NCBI RefSeq assembly: GCF_042944905.1
Contig: NZ_CP168496.1
Coordinates: 3,100,001 to 3,164,000 of the forward strand
DNA from: Psychrobacillus sp042944905
GTDB taxonomy: Bacteria > Bacillota > Bacilli > Bacillales_A > Planococcaceae
Direction: 5' to 3'
DNA: 64,000 nucleotides
Shown here: in pieces, positions 8,888-17,334 of the stretch
How positions within the stretch are numbered: position 1 is the first letter of the stretch
Layout: each line of letters begins with the position of its first letter
The notes under the pieces: generated by a model
What the model was told of the DNA's origin: nothing
Database searches by the model: none
Seen by the model: only the letters and a program-made list of their open reading frames with translations
Position numbers and translations under genes: made by a program

Positions 8888-9613
8888 TTATACTTCCATT
8901 AGGTGCGGACGAACGATTTCCATTAATTGATTCCATGCTTGAATTTCGTAAGTTGGTTGAATTCCGGACGTATTTTCCTTTAAATGCGGATTAAACCAAC
9001 AAGTGTCCAGTCCAAAATTGTTCCCACCTTGGATATCGGATGTTAGCGAGTCTCCAATCATTAATACGCGAGAAGGATCTGTTATGTTCAATTTATTAAG
9101 CGCATATTCAAATATTTGGGACTGGGGTTTTTGAAATCCTGTTTCCTCTGAAGTAATAATGGCCTCAAACATACCTTTAAGTGATGATCCATTTACCCTC
9201 CCATACTGTGCCTCTTTAAAGCCGTTTGTGAGTAAAGCAAATCGGCTACCAGAAAGACTGGCAAACATTTCATCTACCCCGTCAATCATATGAACTTCTT
9301 TTCCTAAGTTTTCAATATACTTTTGACCAAAAGCAGCCGCATCTACATCGAGTGCTACTTCTAAAAATAGTCTTTTAAACCGCTCCGCTTTCAGGTCTAC
9401 CATAGTGGTACGGCCTTGCTCTAAATCATCCCAAAGCACTTTACTAATCGCTTTATAACTTTCTAAATAATCCTTTACACCGTTAGGAAGACCATATTCC
9501 CCAAATGTATGTTGAAGTGCATTGAGTTCAGTCATCCCAAAATCAAGTAATGTATCATCCAAATCAAATAATAAAACATCGTATTTCATTGTAAATTCCA
9601 ACTCTCTTAACAT
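8888..9613 (-). CDS. YjjG/YfnB-family HAD nucleotidase
   Basis: A haloacid dehalogenase-like phosphatase, probably a 5'-nucleotidase acting on noncanonical or pyrimidine nucleotides (house-cleaning). HAD motif I is DLDDTLLDF near the N-terminus, motif II is LLTNG, the motif III lysine lies in ETGFQKPQSQIFEYAL, and motif IV is IGDSLTSDIQGGNNFG. The long helical cap between motifs I and II fits subfamily C1. Length is 241 residues from ATG 9613 (AGGG upstream) or 233 from ATG 9589, where homologues of the family usually begin. It stands between cydS and relP with no sign of an operon. Confidence 0.82.
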   Translation of the reverse strand: MLRELEFTMKYDVLLFDLDDTLLDFGMTELNALQHTFGEYGLPNGVKDYLESYKAISKVLWDDLEQGRTTMVDLKAERFKRLFLEVALDVDAAAFGQKYIENLGKEVHMIDGVDEMFASLSGSRFALLTNGFKEAQYGRVNGSSLKGMFEAIITSEETGFQKPQSQIFEYALNKLNITDPSRVLMIGDSLTSDIQGGNNFGLDTCWFNPHLKENTSGIQPTYEIQAWNQLMEIVRPHLMEV

Positions 9614-9687
9614 ATTCTTTCCCTATTTTATCATATTTAAGAAAAATGCAGGCTCCCTTTATGTGTATCCAGTCTTCACCACTGTAA

Positions 9688-9733
9688 ATACAAATACCTC
9701 CTACACTTTATACATTCAAGTGTAGAAGGTATT
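9688..9733 (-). terminator. Terminator of cyd operon
   Basis: AATACCTTCTACACTT pairs with AAGTGTAGGAGGTATT (one mismatch) around a nine-base loop, then TGTATTT on the minus strand. It lies 70 bases after cydS. Confidence 0.6.
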
Positions 9734-9806
9734 ATTGGTTCTCAAGCATCTTGAATTGTAGTCAATTGTCAGAATAGTGTGGGATTATTTCTAACACAGG
9801 GACACC

Positions 9807-9902
9807 TCAAACCGATTTATCCTTCGGCGCTACCCAAAATGCTACTACTATCGAGGCAATGACAACGATAAATGGTGCATAAAAAATAAGAAAATTTGTC
9901 AT
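9807..9902 (-). CDS. cydS: Cytochrome bd oxidase small subunit CydS
   Basis: A 31-residue open frame directly after cydB, with a perfect AAGGAGGAG ribosome binding site before ATG 9902. It encodes MTNFLIFYAPFIVVIAS, continues as one transmembrane helix and ends in a short charged tail WVAPKDKSV. It closely resembles, from memory, the CydS subunit seen in the Geobacillus bd oxidase structure (a single helix of about 33 residues beginning with an aromatic- and FLI-rich stretch). CydS packs against CydA and blocks access toward a haem. The eleven-base gap to cydB implies co-translation. Too short for automatic gene finders, so easily missed. Confidence 0.85.
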   Translation of the reverse strand: MTNFLIFYAPFIVVIASIVVAFWVAPKDKSV

Positions 9903-9913
9903 GTTGCTCCTCC

Positions 9914-10939
9914 TTATACGTGATTGTCTCTTTTTCCACTAACATAGTCTTTATTGAACAAGAATAGTCTTAGCAATAAATAAAGGGAAGGAATTAATAA
10001 CCCAAGCCCTGCGATGAAAGCAATAATTAAGGAAATGGCCATCGTTGGATTTGTAAATCCATCATAAAGAGTTAAGTGTGGATACAGTAAATATGGATAG
10101 TGCGAAATACCATAAGCGAAAAATGCCAACGCAAACTGTCCGATTAATAAGCTAAGTGCTAGACCGTACTTCTCTCGTTTCCAAACAAACCATACGGTAC
10201 CGATGAACATAAGAGCCGATATTCCAAATAACCACCAAAAGTCAATCATACGGTTAAAGTGTTCTGCATTATGATCTCGTAATTCTACAATAATTCCTGT
10301 AGCTGTAATCATAAGTGGCAAAGCCCAGATGAGCGCATATTTCCTCATTAAACTAGTTGCCTTCGAATCACCTGCTTTGTCCGCATACCAGGTTAAAAAT
10401 ACAGCGGAGATATACAAAACAGCAGCCACACTCAGAACTACAATACTCCAAGTTAATGGATTGGTGAAAAGTCCCCAATAGTCTAGTACAGGCTGACCGT
10501 CTATCATGGATACAAAGCCGCCTTCTGAAATGGTCAATACGATAGAAAGTGATGCAGGTATAAACAATCCTGCTAAACCATACATAAACGAATATCCTTT
10601 ATGCCCACGAGAACCATACGTTTCAAAAGCGTAATACGAACCACGAATAGCCAATAAAATTATCGCAATACTTGCTGGGACTAATAATGTAGTTCCATAA
10701 TAAAACGCCGTTTTTGGAAAGAATCCAATCACTCCGACAAAGAAAAATACTAAAAAGACGTTCGTTACTTCCCAAACTGGAGATAAATAACGTTGGATAA
10801 CGTTTGTCAAAATATGTTGTCTTCCCGTTAACAAGCTATAAGCATTAAAAAAGCCTGCTCCAAAGTCAACGGAGGCGATGATTAAATAACCGAATAAGAA
10901 AAGCCATAATACGGAAATACCAACAATCTCAAGTGTCAT
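9914..10939 (-). CDS. cydB: Cytochrome bd quinol oxidase subunit II
   Basis: A 341-residue integral membrane protein with about eight to nine hydrophobic helices, beginning LEIVGISVLWLFLFGYLIIASVDFGAG, the hallmark of CydB (the YLIIASVDFGAG stretch). It pairs with CydA to form the terminal oxidase that reduces oxygen with quinol electrons without pumping protons. The start codon overlaps the end of cydA by four bases (ATGA), indicating translational coupling. The length is short, like the Geobacillus/YthB group rather than the proteobacterial one. cydS follows eleven bases later. Confidence 0.93.
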   Translation of the reverse strand: MTLEIVGISVLWLFLFGYLIIASVDFGAGFFNAYSLLTGRQHILTNVIQRYLSPVWEVTNVFLVFFFVGVIGFFPKTAFYYGTTLLVPASIAIILLAIRGSYYAFETYGSRGHKGYSFMYGLAGLFIPASLSIVLTISEGGFVSMIDGQPVLDYWGLFTNPLTWSIVVLSVAAVLYISAVFLTWYADKAGDSKATSLMRKYALIWALPLMITATGIIVELRDHNAEHFNRMIDFWWLFGISALMFIGTVWFVWKREKYGLALSLLIGQFALAFFAYGISHYPYLLYPHLTLYDGFTNPTMAISLIIAFIAGLGLLIPSLYLLLRLFLFNKDYVSGKRDNHV

Positions 10940-12282
10940 GAGAAATCACCGCCCTTTTCAGCATGTCGATCTTCCAGTTCTTGTTCAACTGGATTATTTC
11001 GGAACATTCTACGCAGCACTACGATACTTCCTACCCCCAATACAAGATATAAACCCGCAAATAGAACTAACATTATATCTACATGTTCACTTGTCGTTGC
11101 TCCTTCTGATGTACGCATAAATCCTCTTAAAATCCATGGCTGTCGCCCAACCTCTGCAAGCCACCATCCAAGCTCTATAGCGAGCACCGAGAGTGGTCCT
11201 CCCATGACAACAACCCAAAGAAGCCATCTTGAGGAGACGAACTTAAATTTCTTCACTTTACCAAACACATAAACAATGGATAGGAATAACAAAAACATAC
11301 CAATCATGACCATTCCATCAAACATATAGTGAATGTAAAGTGGTGGAACTTCGTCTTCTGGGAAATCATTCAGTCCGGTTACTTCTGAAAACGGATTATC
11401 ATGCGCTAAAATACTAAGCGCATAAGGAACCTTAAAAGCATATTTTATTTCTTTCCCATCTAATATTCCTAATAATACAAGCGGTGCCCCTTCTTGTGTT
11501 TCAAAATGCCACTCTGCTGCTGCTAGTTTTTCAGGTTGATATTCCGCTAAATACTTACCTGAAAAATCTCCGATAATTGCTGTTGCAATAGCAAAAACAA
11601 GCCCTAATTTCATCATTAAAAATAAAGATTTCTTATGATAAATATGGTTGGAACCTTTCAGTAATCGAAATGCTGCTATTGCGGCCAGAACAAAGGCACT
11701 TGTCATATAAGCCGTAACAAGTACATGCGCAACCTTTGTTGGCATTGCCGGATTCATCATAGCAACTAAAGGTTGGATATTAATAAGCTCGCCATCTAAT
11801 ACGTCAAACCCTTGAGGTGCATTCATAAATGCATTTACGATTGTAATGAATACCGCGGATGCAGAAGCGCCAATTGCAACTGGGATAAGTAATAATAAAT
11901 GCTTCTTTTGATTTTCAAAACGATCCCAAGTATATAGATAAATACCTAAGAAAATTGCTTCAAAGAAAAATGCAAACGTCTCCATAAACAAAGGAAGTGC
12001 TATAACATTTCCCGCTAATTGCATGAAATTCGGCCATAATAGAGATAGTTGCAAACCAATTGCCGTTCCAGTTACAACGCCAACAGCTACGGTAATAACA
12101 AAGCCACGAGCTAAACGTCTTGCAAGTAATATATAATGCTCATCATTCTTTTTAATTCCTACCCACTGGGCAATCATGATCATTAGCGGAACGCCTACGC
12201 CAATGGTTGCGTAAATAATATGAAAAGATAAGGTCAACTCAGTTAATACACGACTAAAAAACACTGCTTCTGTGTTTCCCAC
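10936..12282 (-). CDS. cydA: Cytochrome bd quinol oxidase subunit I
   Basis: The haem-carrying subunit of bd oxidase (448 residues, about nine helices). Visible: SRVLTELTLSFHIIYATIG with a haem-ligand His (about residue 21), NAFMNAPQGF, the second His in KVAHVLVTAY, and the GRQPW motif near residue 390. The quinone loop is short (HFETQEGAPLVL ... DNPFSEVTGLNDFPEDEVPPLY), as in Gram-positive YthA-type oxidases. The start is GTG 12282 with TAAGGAGG eight bases upstream; that site overlaps the stop codon of a 31-residue membrane peptide gene. The operon order is thus small peptide, cydA, cydB, cydS. Confidence 0.94.
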   Translation of the reverse strand: MGNTEAVFFSRVLTELTLSFHIIYATIGVGVPLMIMIAQWVGIKKNDEHYILLARRLARGFVITVAVGVVTGTAIGLQLSLLWPNFMQLAGNVIALPLFMETFAFFFEAIFLGIYLYTWDRFENQKKHLLLLIPVAIGASASAVFITIVNAFMNAPQGFDVLDGELINIQPLVAMMNPAMPTKVAHVLVTAYMTSAFVLAAIAAFRLLKGSNHIYHKKSLFLMMKLGLVFAIATAIIGDFSGKYLAEYQPEKLAAAEWHFETQEGAPLVLLGILDGKEIKYAFKVPYALSILAHDNPFSEVTGLNDFPEDEVPPLYIHYMFDGMVMIGMFLLFLSIVYVFGKVKKFKFVSSRWLLWVVVMGGPLSVLAIELGWWLAEVGRQPWILRGFMRTSEGATTSEHVDIMLVLFAGLYLVLGVGSIVVLRRMFRNNPVEQELEDRHAEKGGDFS

Positions 12283-12295
12283 GCTTCATTCCTCC

Positions 12296-12391
12296 TTAGC
12301 TTCCAAATACTCTTCCGATAATCGATAACAACATTATTCCTGCAACAATAAAAGCAAGCCACATTAAGTACTTTTCTTGTTTTTTATACAT
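12296..12391 (-). CDS. 31-residue single-helix membrane peptide upstream of cydA
   Basis: A short open frame starting at ATG 12391 behind GGGAGTGGAGC. It encodes a basic N-terminus (MYKKQEKY), one hydrophobic helix (LMWLAFIVAGIMLLSII) and the tail GRVFGS. Its stop codon TAA is the first part of the TAAGGAGG ribosome binding site of cydA, so translation of the two genes should be coupled. I do not recognise a named family. Position and size suggest a small membrane partner or assembly factor of the bd oxidase; this is inference. N-in topology is predicted from the basic start. Confidence 0.65.
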   Translation of the reverse strand: MYKKQEKYLMWLAFIVAGIMLLSIIGRVFGS

Positions 12392-12514
12392 GTGCTCCAC
12401 TCCCCTTGCCTCTATATTACCCTAAAATAGAATCTTTAAAATAACGATCCTTGTCTTATTTCCAACATTTCCATGGGTTAATGTGACAAATATGTATGGT
12501 TAGTATAAAGTACT

Positions 12515-12546
12515 AAAAAAACCAGCAATCACGGAGGAATGCTGGG
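12515..12546 (-). terminator. dgkB terminator
   Basis: On the minus strand CCAGCA ... TGCTGG is followed by seven T residues, a few bases past the dgkB stop codon. Confidence 0.85.
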
Positions 12547-12553
12547 TTAATTT

Positions 12554-13465
12554 TTACGGTCTGTCCTCTTCTCGAATTTCATCGATTGGTACAAAAACCT
12601 CTATATGTCTGTATAAATTCTGAAAGGTAGCTGGAATATTTCCACCGTATTCACCGTCTAGATTCAGTTGTACTTTGTCTTCTGAAGTAACTCGAATATG
12701 TTTTGCTTTTTTTGAAATAACATGTGGGTCATTTAAATGTTCACCACGAATAGCTAACGACGCAAGCCGAATAAAATCAGCGATATTACATTTTTTCAAA
12801 ATTAATAATGTAAACTTCCCATCATTAATACTTGAACTTGGTGAAAGCTTTTCAAAGCCTCCTACTGAATTGGTTAGTCCGACTAAAAACATCATCGCTT
12901 CATCTTCAAATACTTCATCATCATATTCAATTTTTACTTTTGTTGCATTGATAGATGGAAGCATTTCAATCCCTTTCAAGTAATATGCAAGCTGCCCTAG
13001 CATTGTTTTTAACTTACTAGGTACTTCATAGGTAATTTCAGTGATTCTTCCTCCACCTGCAATATTAATAAAATAACGATCATTTACAAGTCCAACATCG
13101 ACTGGAATTGTATCTCCTTTTATAATGATTTCCACAGCTTTTTGGATATCTCTAGGAATATGAACTGCTCTAGCAAAATCATTCGTCGTTCCCATTGGAA
13201 TTAGACCAACTTTAGGTCGTTTATCAAATTCACTTATACCCGCAACAACCTCGTTTAATGTTCCGTCTCCCCCTGCAGCAATGATTAAGTCGAAACCATT
13301 TTGGACTGCTTTCTTCGCGGCAACCGTAGCATCACCTTCACATGTTGTCGCATGGCAAGATGTTTCAAAACCCGCAATTTCTAAAGCCTCCAATACTTCT
13401 GGTAAATTCTTTTTAAAAAGTTCTCTACCGGAAGTTGGATTATATATGATTCGTGCACGTTTCAT
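12554..13465 (-). CDS. dgkB: Soluble diacylglycerol kinase DgkB
   Basis: A 303-residue lipid kinase of the DAGK catalytic family, the same length as B. subtilis DgkB (YerQ). It phosphorylates diacylglycerol released during lipoteichoic acid synthesis, returning it to phosphatidic acid. The nucleotide loop IIAAGGDGTLNEV (about residues 62-74), IPMGTTNDFAR (about 92-102) and the C-terminal DGKFTLLIL and LDGEYGG segments are diagnostic. The ATG at 13465 has AAAGGG upstream. In B. subtilis it lies between gatB and rlmCD; here accessory genes have been inserted on both sides. Confidence 0.93.
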   Translation of the reverse strand: MKRARIIYNPTSGRELFKKNLPEVLEALEIAGFETSCHATTCEGDATVAAKKAVQNGFDLIIAAGGDGTLNEVVAGISEFDKRPKVGLIPMGTTNDFARAVHIPRDIQKAVEIIIKGDTIPVDVGLVNDRYFINIAGGGRITEITYEVPSKLKTMLGQLAYYLKGIEMLPSINATKVKIEYDDEVFEDEAMMFLVGLTNSVGGFEKLSPSSSINDGKFTLLILKKCNIADFIRLASLAIRGEHLNDPHVISKKAKHIRVTSEDKVQLNLDGEYGGNIPATFQNLYRHIEVFVPIDEIREEDRP

Positions 13466-13542
13466 ATAGATTTCCCTTTCTACTTCACCATTTCTTTTAT
13501 TACATAGTGACTAATTTTTTTTTGAAAGTTTCATTCCATTAC

Positions 13543-13571
13543 TAAAAGAGCCGACTGATGCCGACTCTTTT
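13543..13571 (-). terminator. Terminator after thioredoxin-like gene
   Basis: AAAGAGTCGGC ATCA GTCGGCTCTTTT on the minus strand: an eleven-pair stem including two G-T pairs, a four-base loop and a short T-tail. Confidence 0.7.
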
Positions 13572-13590
13572 TCATTTAGTTTTCCATCAT

Positions 13591-14154
13591 TTAATTTTGA
13601 AGTGCTTGTAGCCAGTTATTTCGGATATCTTCGTATACGGCTAAATGAAAATCTTTGTTATCGATTAACTCTTTCGTCATTTGTTGATAAAATGCTTTTT
13701 GCAATTCTTCAAAACTAGGGTCTTCTTTAGAAGGCAGCTGTTCTCGACCTTCTGAAACGAATTGTTGCACTTTTTCTGCACGAGGCCCCCATTTGCCAAT
13801 AACTTCTCCATTGTTATTTATCAATAAATAAACCGGAATGGAGCGACCACCGTTCGTTAAATATTGATCGATTAAATCCACATTTTCATCACGATATACA
13901 GCACGTACCTCGATTCCAGCAGCTTCTGCAATTTTACGAAGAATAGCATTATTCAGCATCGCATCACCGCACCAGTCTTCTGTTATAACTAGTATATGTG
14001 GTGCAGATTCTTTTAATACGGCAATAAATTCATCATCCGCAGGCACTTCGAACTGATTATATATATTAAAAGATTCTTCTTTTTTTGTTGTCATATCATC
14101 CATATATTGTGTAAGTGATTTAGCTTTTTCAAAATATTGTTGTTCAGTAGGCAT
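13591..14154 (-). CDS. Thioredoxin-fold protein with WCGD active site
   Basis: A 187-residue cytosolic protein with a thioredoxin-like core: ILVITEDWCGDAMLNN (residues 54-69), a cis-proline segment GGRSIPVYLLI, and a GEVIGKWGPR beta turn. In place of the redox pair CxxC it has WCGD, so only one active-site cysteine (Cys62) is present and Asp replaces the resolving Cys. The family is widespread in Bacillales with unknown substrate. A monothiol or bacillithiol-linked role is possible but unproven. The ATG at 14154 has AAAGGAGG upstream. It stands alone between terminators. Confidence 0.8.
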   Translation of the reverse strand: MPTEQQYFEKAKSLTQYMDDMTTKKEESFNIYNQFEVPADDEFIAVLKESAPHILVITEDWCGDAMLNNAILRKIAEAAGIEVRAVYRDENVDLIDQYLTNGGRSIPVYLLINNNGEVIGKWGPRAEKVQQFVSEGREQLPSKEDPSFEELQKAFYQQMTKELIDNKDFHLAVYEDIRNNWLQALQN

Positions 14155-14223
14155 TTTGAGAAACCTCCTTTTTTACTAAGTATACTGTGTTCAGAAAGGT
14201 ATTTCAAATAAGTTGTTGTACAC

Positions 14224-14263
14224 AAAAACAAGCGCAAGCTCGATTTACGAACGTGCGCTTGTT
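14224..14263 (-). terminator. Terminator of opp-amidase-M42 operon
   Basis: On the minus strand AACAAGCGCA pairs with TGCGCTTGTT and a T-rich tail follows. It lies four bases past the M42 stop codon and closes the long operon. Confidence 0.85.
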
Positions 14264-14267
14264 CTGT

Positions 14268-15323
14268 TTATAAACTTTCCGTCATTTCTTCGATAAAACG
14301 AACGATTAATTCCACTACATTCTCCATATCATCAATATGAACACAACCTACTCCCGAATGAATATATTTAGAAGGAATTGAGATTGCACCAGTCATGACT
14401 CCGTTTCCAGAGACACTAATCGCCCTAGCATCTGTAGCACCTTTAAGAAGAACTTCTCGCTGATATGGTATATTATACTTTTTTGCTGTTTCCACAAGTT
14501 TACGAGATAACTTTTTCGGAACCGAAATACCTTCATCATAAAACTTTATAGCAGCGCCTTTGCCTAGGTAAACAGGTAATTCTTGCTTTTCATGTCCCGG
14601 TAAACCACCTGCAAGTGTTACATCAATAGCTAGTGCGATTGTCGGCTGAACAGTATATCCAACTGGTGCTGCTCCACGGATTCCTGTTTCTTCTTGAACT
14701 GTAGCAGTTCCATAAACTGTAGGTTGGATATCTAAATGCTCAATTCTTTTCATCACTTCAATAAGTATTGCGCAACCTGAGCGATTATCTACGGCTTTTC
14801 CCGTGAAAATTGGTCCACCATTTAAAAACTGTCCTTCTCTATCAAAAGTAATATAGTCACCAATTTCAACTCCAAGATTCTCTGTGCCTTCTTTAGATGA
14901 AGTTCCAACATCTAAGAAGATGTCTTTCAACATTATCGCTTTTTGCATATCACTAGAAGTTAATACATGTGCAGGTTTTGTACCAGTTACACCTTTCACT
15001 ATCCCTTTTTCTGTATTTATTTGAAGCACTTGGTTTATTGCCATTCGATCATCATGATCACCAATTGGACCAATATAGACGAATCCATCGTTATCTATAT
15101 ATGTAACGATAAAGCCGATTTCATCCATATGTGCAGCTAATAAAAGGCTTAGGCTTCCACTTTGTCCTTTTTTAATATACGTGAGATTACCCAAACCATC
15201 TGCGAAGGATTGTAAAGAAGTATTTTCAAATTCTTTTTTTATATAGTTAGCAACTTCATCTTCTTCACCTGAAACAGCAACTAAGTCATTTAACTCTTTT
15301 AAATAACGCTTTAATGATGTCAT
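14268..15323 (-). CDS. M42 family metalloaminopeptidase
   Basis: A 351-residue cytosolic di-metal aminopeptidase (PepA/YsdC/FrvX group, often forming tetrahedral dodecamers). The five metal ligands and catalytic Glu are visible: H65 in AAHMDEIGF, Asp in GKAVDNRSGC (about 179), the Glu pair in QEETGIRGA (about 212), Asp in AIDVTLAGG and His in YIHSGVG near the C-terminus. These enzymes trim peptides from the N-terminus. The start ATG overlaps the upstream amidase stop codon by four bases (ATGA), with GGAG seven bases upstream, so the two are translated together. As the last gene of the ABC-importer operon it probably hydrolyses the imported peptide-like compound. Confidence 0.9.
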   Translation of the reverse strand: MTSLKRYLKELNDLVAVSGEEDEVANYIKKEFENTSLQSFADGLGNLTYIKKGQSGSLSLLLAAHMDEIGFIVTYIDNDGFVYIGPIGDHDDRMAINQVLQINTEKGIVKGVTGTKPAHVLTSSDMQKAIMLKDIFLDVGTSSKEGTENLGVEIGDYITFDREGQFLNGGPIFTGKAVDNRSGCAILIEVMKRIEHLDIQPTVYGTATVQEETGIRGAAPVGYTVQPTIALAIDVTLAGGLPGHEKQELPVYLGKGAAIKFYDEGISVPKKLSRKLVETAKKYNIPYQREVLLKGATDARAISVSGNGVMTGAISIPSKYIHSGVGCVHIDDMENVVELIVRFIEEMTESL

Positions 15324-16234
15324 CCTTTCTCTCCTTCAATAAGAATTACGTTCATTTGCTGTAATAACCATTTTGGAACGACAAAACGTACTGTCATTAA
15401 TGGATCTACAATTTGGCAAATTTCAATTTGACCAACTGCGCTCATTAACATAGTAGTTTCCTCTATAGATAATCTCGATTTCTCTACTATTCTTTGAATC
15501 ATTTCTTCTATTGCAATTTTTGTTGCCTCATCTAATGTTGGAGCAGATACAATTTGTGTAAACACTTCATCATTTTCTAGCATTGGATGGTGAAGTGTTT
15601 CTCCTTTAATCACTTCCAATGTAACTGTAGCAGCTCCAGGTACCTCTACACCGGAAACACTTACTTCCCCATCTCCCATGGCAGCATGAAAATCACCTAA
15701 ACTAAAAAGTGCACCATCGGCAAATACCGGAAAGTATAATGTTGAACCTTCAGTAATCATTTTGTTATCCATATTGCCACCATGGGCTCCCGGAGTCCCA
15801 CAGTTTACACCTTCACCAGCTGGCGCTACTCCAATTACTCCTATCATTTTATTCAAAGGAATTTTAATCTCATTAAATATGATATTACCATCTACTATAG
15901 GAAGAATTTTTGCGGACATCTTCTCTATACGATGTCCCATCACTCCTAAATTTGGACCAACTACCATTACCCCTTTATTTCCTATTTCGATTTTTTCAAT
16001 TTTTACTTTTAAAATATCTCCTGGAACCGAACCCTCCACGTAAATTGGACCAGTTGCTGGATTAATCTCATTCCAATCAATTTCTTCTACTACTGTTTCT
16101 TCCGATTGAATTTGATTTTTAAAACAATCGTAAGTTTCTATCCGCAGTGTGGATCCAGATGTAACCTTTTTCGTGTAATTATTCTTTTTATTAAATTCGT
16201 AAATAATTCCTGATTCACAAGTTAACGTTTCCAT
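15320..16234 (-). CDS. Acetamidase/formamidase family protein (first copy)
   Basis: A 304-residue protein of the FmdA/AmdA family, enzymes that hydrolyse simple amides such as formamide or acetamide to ammonia and acid. The family blocks INPATGPIYVEGSVPGD, GVIGVAPAGEGVNCGTPG, HGGNMDNKM and GALFSLGDFHAAMGDGEV are all present. The start is taken as ATG 16234 with GGAG seven bases upstream; an ATG at 16240 overlaps the preceding stop codon and sits against the binding site. It lies between the BPL_N gene and the M42 peptidase gene with ATGA junctions. A paralogue is encoded at 26197-27099. The true substrate is not known; linkage to an importer suggests a larger amide. Confidence 0.85.
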   Translation of the reverse strand: METLTCESGIIYEFNKKNNYTKKVTSGSTLRIETYDCFKNQIQSEETVVEEIDWNEINPATGPIYVEGSVPGDILKVKIEKIEIGNKGVMVVGPNLGVMGHRIEKMSAKILPIVDGNIIFNEIKIPLNKMIGVIGVAPAGEGVNCGTPGAHGGNMDNKMITEGSTLYFPVFADGALFSLGDFHAAMGDGEVSVSGVEVPGAATVTLEVIKGETLHHPMLENDEVFTQIVSAPTLDEATKIAIEEMIQRIVEKSRLSIEETTMLMSAVGQIEICQIVDPLMTVRFVVPKWLLQQMNVILIEGEKG

Positions 16235-16236
16235 AT

Positions 16237-17322
16237 TCATTCTCCTCTTCCTGAAAGATAATAAATGCTATTCATCAAAAGTAGAAAATTTGGGTTTTCA
16301 TCCATTGAATGATCAGTACCACATGTTCCGAACTCTGCATGTGGAGAAAACAGAACCATATGTCCTTTTCCGTACGTTGCTTCAATGATTGCTGGGTATC
16401 CTTTTAAGTGCTCATCAAATCTTTCCGAAGTTAAAGGATTAGCCCATTTCATTGCGTTCTCTGCTATTTCATTGTTTTCTAAACTCCAAGATGGGAGAGA
16501 TTTCCCAGATGCAATGAAGTCCTTATATCTTGCAATGACATGTATATCCGCACCTTCCAATAATTCAAACGCAGGTCCTTCCCAATAAATCATATCAATC
16601 GTACTCGGATTCCCCATTGCGACATTTAATGCAACTGGATGCGTTACGTCTTCAAATTCTACTCGTACGAAACCAGTACCTGTACGCCAATAATCGAGTC
16701 CATGTAAATCTGTTGCTGGAATCATATTTAACCAAACATCTGATGGAATTGTATTCGGTTCAGCTCTGAGTGGAAAATAACTTCCAGCACAAGAACCTAA
16801 ATACTTACCACCTTTTCTTACAAACTCACGGATTTCTTCATATCCTTTTTCTCCAAGGCCTTCATAGTATGACTCCCCAGCGTCAGGACCCCCTGGAACG
16901 ATTAACAATTCATATTCGTTTAATATTCCATTTCTGATATCTGCGTCAGAAATTCTATCTACTTTTAGTCCAAATGTTTGAAAAAACAGATAAAATGGAT
17001 CTGAACAAAACGTTCCACAATTGAGCCCATCAAAAAAAGCAATTCTTTTTACTAAACTTAGTCGTGAAAGAAAAGATGTGATATCCTCGTTCGTTAAATC
17101 TGTTTGACATTTTTCTAGTAAAGTTTCGCATGATACAACAATACTCCCTGGAAATAGCAAGTGGCCCTCTGGAAATTTTTCTGTAGTACATCTAATCTTT
17201 TCTTCCACTCGAAATACAAGTTCATCATTATATAACAACTCATTTACCTTTTTGATAACTTTGGATCTGTTTTGTTGAATTGTTGCTAATCCTAATCTTG
17301 TCATAGGTAAAATTTTGTACAC
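16237..17322 (-). CDS. BPL_N-type amidotransferase-like protein
   Basis: A 361-residue protein whose middle and end resemble the BPL_N / class I glutamine amidotransferase-like fold. There is a LIVPGGPDAGESYYEG strand-turn and a nucleophile elbow GSCAGSYFPLRA with Cys178, and a possible His partner in FSPHAEFG near residue 330. The first ~90 residues are not recognised. No membrane segment is seen. The start is GTG 17322 behind GGAGGGG. It is coupled to the amidase gene by an ATGA overlap and follows the ABC ATPase gene by twelve bases. Possible roles are hydrolysis of a C-N bond or cofactor processing; the sequence does not decide. Confidence 0.75.
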   Translation of the reverse strand: MYKILPMTRLGLATIQQNRSKVIKKVNELLYNDELVFRVEEKIRCTTEKFPEGHLLFPGSIVVSCETLLEKCQTDLTNEDITSFLSRLSLVKRIAFFDGLNCGTFCSDPFYLFFQTFGLKVDRISDADIRNGILNEYELLIVPGGPDAGESYYEGLGEKGYEEIREFVRKGGKYLGSCAGSYFPLRAEPNTIPSDVWLNMIPATDLHGLDYWRTGTGFVRVEFEDVTHPVALNVAMGNPSTIDMIYWEGPAFELLEGADIHVIARYKDFIASGKSLPSWSLENNEIAENAMKWANPLTSERFDEHLKGYPAIIEATYGKGHMVLFSPHAEFGTCGTDHSMDENPNFLLLMNSIYYLSGRGE

Positions 17323-17334
17323 TACTTCCCCTCC

